Source: Nocardioides sp. cx-173 (GTDB taxonomy: Bacteria > Actinomycetota > Actinomycetes > Propionibacteriales > Nocardioidaceae). Taken from it: DNA of 64,000 nucleotides. The stretch lies in contig NZ_CP088262.1 in NCBI RefSeq assembly GCF_021117365.1, positions 1-64,000 on the forward strand, read 5' to 3'. Below the pieces are notes generated by a model, which worked only from the letters and a program-made list of their open reading frames with translations, searched no databases and had not been told where the DNA came from. Position numbers and translations under genes: made by a program. Position 1 is the first letter of the stretch. The number at the start of each line of letters is the position of its first letter. This document shows positions 56,156-64,000 of this stretch, in pieces.

Positions 56156-56947
56156 ATGACGCCCGGTTCCCACGCGAGCCCCTCGGGCCCCGAGGAGCCG
56201 CAGCCACGCCCTCGGCGCGGCCTGTGGCGCATCGGCACGCCGGTCGTCGTCCTGCTCAGCGGCTGCCTGTTCGCCGTCAGCGCGTACAACAGCGAGGGCA
56301 CCGACCTGCGCCCCGGCCGCTACACCGACCTGGCGGCGCTCGTGCAGACCCAGGCCACGCAGTACGACACGCTCAAGGGCCGCCTCGACCGGCTCAACGC
56401 GGAGGTGGAGTCGCTCAGCGCGGGCGTCAACGACCGTACGGTCAACAAGCTGCGCCGCCAGATCGAGACCCTCGAGGACCCCGCCGGCCTGGAGCCGCGC
56501 AGCGGGCAGGGCATCACCGTCACCCTCTCCGACGCCCCCGAGGACGTCATCAACTCGACGAGCCGCGCGCTGAACCTGCTCGTCGTGCACCAGCAGGACA
56601 TCCAGGCCGTCGTCAACGCGATGTGGCGCGGCGGTGCGAGTGCCGTGACGATCCAGGGGCAGCGGGTGGTCAGCACCACCGGCATCAAGTGCCACGGCAA
56701 CGCCGTGCTCCTCCAGGGCGTGCCCTACGCCCAGCCCTACGTCATCCAGGCCGTCGGCGACCCGAGCACGCTCAGCGACACCGTGCTCGGCGACGTCGAC
56801 GTCGACTACTACCTGCAGCGCGCCGAGCTGCCCGACATCTCCGTCGGCTGGGACCTCGAGACCGAGGACGCGGTCGCGGCGCCGGCCTACGACGGCCTGC
56901 TCGACCTGCAGCACGCCGAGGTGCTGCGCAAGCAGGAGGACTCCTAG
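56156..56947 (+). CDS. DUF881 membrane-anchored protein
   Basis: The 263-residue protein has one membrane helix (about 25-45, IGTPVVVLLSGCLFAVSA), a coiled-coil region (LAALVQTQATQYDTLKGRL), and an extracytoplasmic alpha-beta DUF881 domain (GITVTLSDAP, VNAMWRGGASAVTIQGQRV, AVGDPSTL). DUF881 proteins neighbour crgA and pknB across actinobacteria and may be linked to division or wall growth. Its TAG stop shares the palindrome CTAG (56944-56947) with the pknB stop on the other strand. Confidence 0.9.
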   Translation: MTPGSHASPSGPEEPQPRPRRGLWRIGTPVVVLLSGCLFAVSAYNSEGTDLRPGRYTDLAALVQTQATQYDTLKGRLDRLNAEVESLSAGVNDRTVNKLRRQIETLEDPAGLEPRSGQGITVTLSDAPEDVINSTSRALNLLVVHQQDIQAVVNAMWRGGASAVTIQGQRVVSTTGIKCHGNAVLLQGVPYAQPYVIQAVGDPSTLSDTVLGDVDVDYYLQRAELPDISVGWDLETEDAVAAPAYDGLLDLQHAEVLRKQEDS

Positions 56948-58733
56948 CGACGCCCCCCGCGGCTGGGCAGCGGGATCGTCGGGTCGGTGGGGAGGTCGGT
57001 CGGTGGTGCCTCGGTCGGCTCCGTCGGCTCCGTGGGCAGCGTGGGGGTCGGCTCCACGTAGGTCGAGACGAAGATGATCACGTCGGCGCCGTCGTCGGCG
57101 AGCGTGCCCTTGCCGGGGATCTGCTCGACCACGGTGCCGGCCGGCTCGGTCGACGTGGGGTCCTCGCGCACGACCGGGTTGAAGCCGGCCTGGCGGATCT
57201 TCTCCTCGGCCACCGCCTGCGAGTCGCCCACCACGTCCGGCACCTTCTCCTGGCCGTCGGAGTAGTAGATCGTGACGGTGCTGCCGACCGGGACCTCCTG
57301 GCCGGCCGGCGGGTCGGTCTCGAGCACCTCGTTGCGGTCCTCGTCGGAGTCGCGTTCGACCTGGCGGACGTTGAGCTTGAGCGCCTTGAGCTGGGCGACG
57401 GCGTCCTTGCGCAGCTGGCCGACGACCGAGGGGACGCCCACCAGCGGCTTGCCGTTGGAGATCACCAGGTCCACCGCGGTCCCGGGGTCGACGAACTGGT
57501 CGGTGTTGGGGTCCTGGCTGATGACGTGGTTCTCGCGCACCGTGTCGTCCGGCGCGTACGACACGTCGCCCTTGGCCAGGCCGGCGTCGGCGATCTCGAG
57601 GAGCGCCTCGTCGTAGGTGAGCCCGACCAGTCGCGGCACCTGGGTCTGCTCCGGCGGGCTCTCGAAGAGTCGCGGGATGAAGGCCGCTCCGGCGACGATG
57701 AGGACCAGGGCGAGGATGCCGAGGAGCCACAGCAGGCCCGTGCTGCTGCCGCGCTCCTCGTCGCTGTCCGCGGGCAGCGGCGGGCGCGGCGCGACCGCGG
57801 TGGGGAGCGTCGTCGTCGGCGCGACCGCCGTGCCGGCGACCATGGTGTGGTCCGGCGGCGGTGGGGCCGTCGCCTGGACCGGCACGCCGGCGAGGTAGCG
57901 CTCGATGTCGGCGCGCATCTCGGCGGCCGACTGGTAGCGGTCCTCGAGCCGCTTGGCGAGCGCCTTCATGACGATCGCGTCGACCTCGGGCGGCAGCTCG
58001 GTGTCGTGGTCCGACGGCGGGGCCGCCTGCTCCCGCACGTGCTGGTAGGCCACGGCGACCGGGCTGTCGCCGACGAACGGCGGCCGCCCGGTGAGGAGCT
58101 CGTAGAGCAGGCAGCCGGTGGAGTAGACGTCGGAGCGGGAGTCGACGGTCTCGCCGCGGGCCTGCTCGGGGGAGAGGTACTGCGCGGTGCCGACCACGGC
58201 CGCGGTCTGGGTCATCGTGGAGGAGGCGTCGCTGATCGCCCGCGCGATGCCGAAGTCCATCACCTTCACGTCGCCGCTCGGGGTGAGCATGACGTTGCCG
58301 GGCTTGATGTCGCGGTGGATGATCCCCGCGCGGTGGCTGTAGTCCAGGGCGGAGAGCACGCCGCTGGTGATCTCCAGCGCCCGCTCGGGCAGGATCTTGC
58401 GCCCCTCGCGCAGGATGTCGCGCAGCGTGCGGCCGGCGACGAACTCCATGACGATGTAGGGCTGCGCCACGCCGGAGCCGTCGCTCGCCGGCTCCTCGCC
58501 GGTGTCGTAGACCGCGACGATGGAGGGGTGGTTGAGCGACGCGGAGGACTGCGCCTCCCGGCGGAAGCGCGCCTGGAACGTCGCGTCGCTCGCCAGGTCG
58601 GTCCGCAGCCGCTTGACCGCGACCACGCGGCCCAGCCGCGTGTCGATGCCCTTGCGGACCTCAGCCATGCCGCCGCGGCCGAGGAGCTCACCGAGCTCGT
58701 ACCGGCCGCCGACCACTGTCGGCTGTGAGTTGC

Positions 58734-58737
<4 letters not shown>
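56944..58737 (-). CDS. pknB: Serine/threonine protein kinase PknB with PASTA domains
   Basis: PknB senses peptidoglycan fragments and phosphorylates growth and division proteins. The 597-residue protein has a kinase domain (glycine loop LGRGGMAEV near 19-27, VAVKR lysine, HRDIKPGN near 140, DFGIAR near 158, GTAQYLSPEQARG), one membrane helix near 340, and at least three PASTA units starting at VPRLVGLTYDEAL, VPSVVGQLRKDAV and VPDVVGDSQAVAE. A Pro/Thr-rich tail ends it. The ATG overlaps the pknA stop by 4 nt. Confidence 0.96.
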
Positions 58738-60147
<1,410 letters not shown>

Positions 60148-60155
<8 letters not shown>

Positions 60156-61617
60156 CGATGATCGCCTCCATCACGGCCTTGGCGATCGGCCCGCCGAGCT
60201 GGCCGCCCGCGATCTCGCCGCGCGGGATGTCGGCCGACTCGATCATCACCGCGACCGCGACCTCGGGGTCCTCGGCGGGTGCGAAGGACACGAACCAGGC
60301 GTACGGCGGCACGTCGTCCTGGCCGCTCTGGGCCGTGCCGGTCTTGCCTGCGACGGAGACCCCGTCGATGGCCGCCGGCGACGCGGTGCCGCTGTCGACG
60401 GTGGCGACCAGCAGCTGGGTCAGGTCCGCGGCCGTGGCCGACGACACCGCCTGGGACAGCTCGCTGCTCTCGGTCTTCTCGAGGACGTCGTACTCGGCCG
60501 ACTGGACCTCGTCGACGACGTAGGGCCGCATGACCACGCCGTTGTTGGCGATCCCGGCCGCCACCATGGCCATCTGCAGCGGGGTGGACCGCACCTCGAA
60601 CTGCCCGATCCCGGCCTGCCCGGTCTGCGGCGGATTCATCTCGGTCGGGAAGTCGGACTTCGCCTGGGGGTTCAGGTCCTCGAGGTAGACGCTGTTGAAG
60701 CCGAACGCCTCCGCCTGCTTGGCCATCGCCTCCGCGCCCACCTCGACGGCGAGCGCCGCGAAGGTGGTGTTGCAGGAGTTCTCCATCGCCTGCTCGAACG
60801 GGATGCGACCGCTGCCGCAGTCGCGTCCCTCGTTGTCGATGAGGCCGCTCTCGCCGGAGGTCTGGGGCAGCTGGTAGGTGGCTCCGCCCGGCACCAGGTC
60901 GTCGGCGGTGTAGCCGCCGCTCTCGATCGCGGCCGCCGCGGTGACGAGCTTGAACGTCGAGCCCGGCGGGAGCGTCTTCTGGATGCCGCGGTTGAGCAGC
61001 GGCTCGGACTCGTCGGCGAGCAGCCGGTCGTAGGTCCGGGTCACCTCCTCCAGGTCGTGGGAGGCGAGCCGGTTGGGGTCGTAGGTCGGCAGCGACACCA
61101 TCGCGAGGATCTTGCCGGTGCCGGGGTCGAGCGCCACGACCGATCCCTCGACGTTGCCGGGCAGCGCGTTGAGGCCGTCGTAGGCGGCGGTCTGGGCCTC
61201 GGGGTCGAGCGTGAGCTGGACGCTGCCGCCCTTGTTGGCCTTGTTGGTCAGCAGGTCGACCAGCTTGGTGACGAACAGGCGCGGGTCCTCGCCGGAGAGC
61301 ACCTCGTTCTCGGAGCGCTCGATGCCGGTCTGGCTGAAGAAGGAGAAGTACCCGGTGACGGGGGCGTAGCGGAACGGCTCGGGGTAGACGCGCTGGAACT
61401 CGAAGCGATCGTCGCTCGGCACGCTCTCGGCGACCGGCTCGCGCCCGACCAGGATCGCGCCGCGCTCGCGTGAGTACGACGCCTCGATCACCCGGCGGTT
61501 GCGCGCGTCCTCGTTGAGCTCGTCGGCCTTCCAGAACTGCAGGTAGGTCGCGTTGAGCATCAAGGCGACGAACAGGAAGAGGCAGAAGATCGAGATCGTG
61601 CGGATCGGTTTGTTCAC
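60148..61617 (-). CDS. pbpA: Penicillin-binding protein, transpeptidase class B (PbpA)
   Basis: PbpA cross-links peptidoglycan during growth and works with the neighbouring SEDS protein. The 489-residue protein begins VNKPIRTISIFCLFLFVAL with a membrane anchor. The N-terminal dimerisation region precedes the transpeptidase motifs: Ser220-x-x-Lys in GSTFK, Ser281-x-Asn in SCN, and KTG near 420 in AGKTGTAQ. GTG 61617 is supported by the family-typical N-terminus and overlaps a small ORF stop. The pbpA-pknA overlap is 8 nt. Confidence 0.96.
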
Positions 61618-61778
61618 GAGCGGTACCCCCTCCCGATGGCCGTGGCGCGCGGTGCTCTGCGGGATGCCTCGCCAGGCGCCGGAGTGAGGCGATGTGGGGT
61701 ATCCGCGATCGACGGCAACGCAGCGAGGCGCCCGCGGGGCGCCGCGCGGTGGGTCAGCGGGAGGGTGGTGCCGCTCAT
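61614..61778 (-). CDS. Candidate 54-residue small protein between rodA and pbpA
   Basis: In a tightly packed operon this 165-nt frame starts in an ATGA overlap with the rodA stop and ends in a GTGA overlap with the pbpA start. It therefore fills the only sizeable gap of the operon exactly. The product (MSGTTLPLTHRAAPRG..., ending ATAIGRGYRS) is basic and Pro/Ala-rich, without a clear fold or membrane segment. Third codon positions are less GC-rich than in neighbouring genes, and one AGA occurs. It could be a coupling leader rather than a functional protein. Confidence 0.4.
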   Translation of the reverse strand: MSGTTLPLTHRAAPRGRLAALPSIADTPHRLTPAPGEASRRAPRATAIGRGYRS

Positions 61779-63172
61779 AGCTTGATCACCTGGGTGGACT
61801 GCTCGTCGGGGACGTCGTCCGCACCGGACAGGTCCGGGATGGGGCGCCGGGCCTGGTCGGAGATGCGCAGGAGCAGCGCGATGATCACCCAGTTGGCCAC
61901 CAGGGACGAGCCGCCGTAGGACAGGAACGGGGTGGTGAGGCCGGTGAGCGGGATCAGCCGGGTGACCCCGCCGACGACGACGAAGACCTGCAGCGCGAAG
62001 ACGCCGGCCAGGCCGGTCGCCACCAGCTTGCCGAAGCCGTCGCGCGAGATCAGGGCGCTGCGCAACGCGCGCTCGACGATCAGGCCGTACATGAGCAGGA
62101 CCGCGATGATCCCGGTCAGGCCCAGCTCCTCGCCGATCGCGCCCATGATGAAGTCGGACTCCGCGTAGCTGATGCGGGTCGGGTCGCCCTCGCCGAAGCC
62201 GCGCCCGATCAGGCCGCCCCACGCCATGCCGAACATGGTCTCGACGATCTGCCGGCCGCGGTCGTCGGTGCCCTCGCCGTAGTGGGAGAACGGGCTGATC
62301 CACAGGTCGACCCGACTCTGGACGTGGGCGAAGATCCGCGACGCGGCGAACGCGCCCACCAGGAACAGGCTGCCGCCGACCAGCAGCCACCCCGGCCGCT
62401 CGGTGGCGACGTAGAGCATGATCAGGAACAGCCCGAAGAAGAGCAGGCTGGAGCCGAGGTCCCTCTGGAAGACCAGGATGCCGAGGCTGACCAGCCACAT
62501 CACGAGGATCGGCCCGAGGTCGCGACCGCGCGGCAGGTCGACGAAGAGCACCCGCCGCCCCGCGAGCGCGAGCGCGTCGCGGTGCAGGACGAGGTAGCCG
62601 GCGAAGGCGACGACCAGCAGCACCTTGGCGACCTCGCCGGGCTGGAAGCTGAACGGGCCGACGCCGATCCAGATCTTGGCGCCGTTGATGGTCTTGCCCA
62701 CGCCCGGGACCAAGGGCAGGAGCAGCAGCAGGATCGCCAGCATCCCGAAGGTGTAGGTGAACCGGGTCAGGACGCGGTGGTCGCGCAGCAGCACCAGGGT
62801 CGCCACGAAGAGCAGGACGCCGAGCGTCATCCAGGTCAGCTGCTGGCGCGCGAACGTCGTGCCGTCGGCGAGGTCGAGGCGGTGGATCACCGCCAGGCCG
62901 AGGCCGTTGAGCGCCGCCACCACGGGCAGCAGCACCGGGTCGGCGTACGGCGCGACCAGGCGGACCGCGACGTGGGCGCCGATCAGCAGGGCGGCCAGCC
63001 AGCCGCCGTAGCCGAGGATGTCGACCGGCACCTTGCCCTCGACGCCGATCCCGACCGCGGCGTAGGCGCCGATGCCGACGCCGAGCGCGAGGACGAGCAG
63101 GAAGAGCTCTGCTCCCCGGCGGCGGCGGTGGACGAACCCCATCAGGGCGGACTGCTGCGACGACTGGGACAT
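61775..63172 (-). CDS. rodA: SEDS-family peptidoglycan polymerase RodA/FtsW
   Basis: RodA is a lipid II glycosyltransferase with about ten membrane helices. The 465-residue protein has the SEDS signatures GAKIWIGVGPFSFQPGEVAKV near 170-190, FQRDLGSSLLFF, the SYAESDFIMGAIGEELG loop, and PFLSYGGSSL near 400. It pairs with the class B penicillin-binding protein encoded next. It starts 4 nt after the phosphatase gene. Confidence 0.96.
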   Translation of the reverse strand: MSQSSQQSALMGFVHRRRRGAELFLLVLALGVGIGAYAAVGIGVEGKVPVDILGYGGWLAALLIGAHVAVRLVAPYADPVLLPVVAALNGLGLAVIHRLDLADGTTFARQQLTWMTLGVLLFVATLVLLRDHRVLTRFTYTFGMLAILLLLLPLVPGVGKTINGAKIWIGVGPFSFQPGEVAKVLLVVAFAGYLVLHRDALALAGRRVLFVDLPRGRDLGPILVMWLVSLGILVFQRDLGSSLLFFGLFLIMLYVATERPGWLLVGGSLFLVGAFAASRIFAHVQSRVDLWISPFSHYGEGTDDRGRQIVETMFGMAWGGLIGRGFGEGDPTRISYAESDFIMGAIGEELGLTGIIAVLLMYGLIVERALRSALISRDGFGKLVATGLAGVFALQVFVVVGGVTRLIPLTGLTTPFLSYGGSSLVANWVIIALLLRISDQARRPIPDLSGADDVPDEQSTQVIKL

Positions 63173-63176
63173 CGGC

Positions 63177-64000
63177 TCAGCCCGCCCCGTCGGTGCTGTC
63201 GGTGCTGTCGGCCGGCGTCATCTCGGAGGAGAGGTTCTGCACGGTCGCCCGCGCCGCCTCGAGGTCGCCGACCTCGATGCCCTCGCGGACCCGCCGGGCG
63301 TCGTACTCGCTCAACCGGTCGAGCTCGACGTCGCTGGTCTGGTAGAGGTCGTAGAGGTCCAGACCGGGCAGGTCGGTGTCGACGCCGCGGTAGATGACCA
63401 CGCTGCCGTCGTGCTCGCCGACGAAGTACTGGTCCTGGCTCCAGGAGTACGCCGCGGCGACCGCGACCCACACGATGCCGACCACGACGACGAGCGCCAG
63501 CAGGCGCTTGAGCCACTGGAAGCGCGAGGGCGGGATCGGGGCGTAGCGAGCCGCCTCCGGGTCGACCGGGCGCGAGCCGCCGGGGATCTCCTCGTCGATC
63601 GGGTCCAGCTCGCCGGTGTCGCCGGCGCGGTGGCCGCGGAAGAGGCTGCCGCCTGCCTTGCCCCGCGGGGCTCGGCGGCGCAGCTCGGCCGCCGCGCCCA
63701 CGAGCAGCGGCTCCAGGGCCTCGTAGGACGGGTCGGCCGTGGCCGCCTCGTCGGTGACCACGTCGGCGACCAGGCAGGTCACGTTGTCGGAGCTGCCGGC
63801 CTCGAGGCTGGCGCGGACCAGCTCGACGGCGGCGAAGTCGGGGGTGCCCATGGAGAGGATGTCGGCGAGGCGGCCGTCGTCCAGCACGCCGGACGCGCCG
63901 TCGCTGCACAGCAGCAGGCGGTCGCCCTCGACGAGCTCGATCATGAACAGGTCGGGGTCGGCCTCCTGCATCCCGTCGAGCGCCTTGAGGATCAGGTTGC
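63177..64000 (-). CDS. pstP: PP2C-family protein phosphatase PstP (5' end outside window)
   Basis: The frame runs off the right edge, so only the C-terminal 274 codons are present. Visible are the PP2C motifs DRLLLCSDGASGVLDD and AGSSDNVTCLVADV, then a cytoplasmic linker, one membrane helix (LKRLLALVVVVGIVWVAVAAAYSW) and an extracytoplasmic tail ending in Thr/Ser/Asp. PstP removes phosphate from targets of PknA and PknB. The call rests on the conserved operon order and these motifs. Confidence 0.94.
   Translation of the reverse strand, partial: NLILKALDGMQEADPDLFMIELVEGDRLLLCSDGASGVLDDGRLADILSMGTPDFAAVELVRASLEAGSSDNVTCLVADVVTDEAATADPSYEALEPLLVGAAAELRRRAPRGKAGGSLFRGHRAGDTGELDPIDEEIPGGSRPVDPEAARYAPIPPSRFQWLKRLLALVVVVGIVWVAVAAAYSWSQDQYFVGEHDGSVVIYRGVDTDLPGLDLYDLYQTSDVELDRLSEYDARRVREGIEVGDLEAARATVQNLSSEMTPADSTDSTDGAG

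Noticed and set aside
56119..56157. CrgA starting at ATG 56157, overlapping the DUF881 start codon
   Set aside because: It would leave no promoter space between divergent genes, and GTG 56088 has a much better ribosome-binding site and the family-typical start.
62282..63397. Rightward 371-codon frame opposite rodA and pstP
   Set aside because: It is a Gln/Asp/Arg-rich antisense shadow of conserved genes.

Overview
This window is the chromosomal replication-origin region of a high-GC actinobacterium, most likely a member of the Nocardioidaceae or a relative. The genes dnaA, dnaN, gnd, recF, a DUF721 gene, gyrB, gyrA, a DUF3566 gene, tRNA-Ile, a DLW-39 gene and tRNA-Ala come in the classic actinobacterial order. 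The other half of that same ancestral block (ppiA, rhomboid protease, crgA, DUF881, pknB, pknA, pbpA, rodA, pstP) appears at the far end. The organism call is an inference from gene order, base composition and family resemblance, not from a search.

Region by region. 1-12.4 kb is the origin block. DnaA-box-like sites lie upstream of dnaA, in the dnaN-proximal intergenic region (candidate oriC) and upstream of gyrB. An Ohr/OsmC peroxidase gene sits between dnaA and dnaN. 12.44-29.92 kb is a mobile element of about 17.5 kb integrated in the 3' end of tRNA-Ala. It is bounded by a 43-bp perfect direct repeat and carries a tyrosine integrase at its right end. Its cargo is almost all phage defence or mobilisation: a Type I restriction-modification operon (hsdM-hsdS-hsdR) with a GmrSD-like DUF262/DUF1524 gene inserted between hsdS and hsdR, an ApeA-like HEPN protein, a MobF relaxase-helicase without secretion genes, two excisionase-like helix-turn-helix proteins, a zinc-ribbon protein, a YegP-like DUF1508 protein and a DarT/DarG DNA ADP-ribosylation toxin-antitoxin pair.

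30.4-52.6 kb is ordinary or lineage-specific chromosome. It holds a secreted protein of Ig-like repeats whose DNA repeats are nearly identical, an AceE-like 2-oxoacid dehydrogenase E1 divergent from an Lrp/AsnC regulator, a reductase, a DHA2-type efflux protein, the metY-metX pair for homocysteine synthesis, an App1-like phosphatase, a lipoprotein, a moxR-DUF58-transglutaminase-like operon, SURF1, DUF3817, a patatin and an acyltransferase. 52.7-64 kb returns to the conserved block: cyclophilin, rhomboid, a second cluster of DnaA-box-like sites, an azoreductase/MarR pair with twin operators, a duplicated-domain CrgA, DUF881, and the growth and cell-wall operon pstP-rodA-(small ORF)-pbpA-pknA-pknB, read leftward with 4-8 bp overlaps at most junctions. 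pstP runs off the right edge.

The most interesting parts are the compact mobile defence island with its DUF262 gene inside hsdMSR, the repeated end modules of that island, the DnaA-box cluster at 54.2 kb, the double CrgA, the transglutaminase-like protein lacking its catalytic triad, and an exactly fitted 54-codon ORF between rodA and pbpA.
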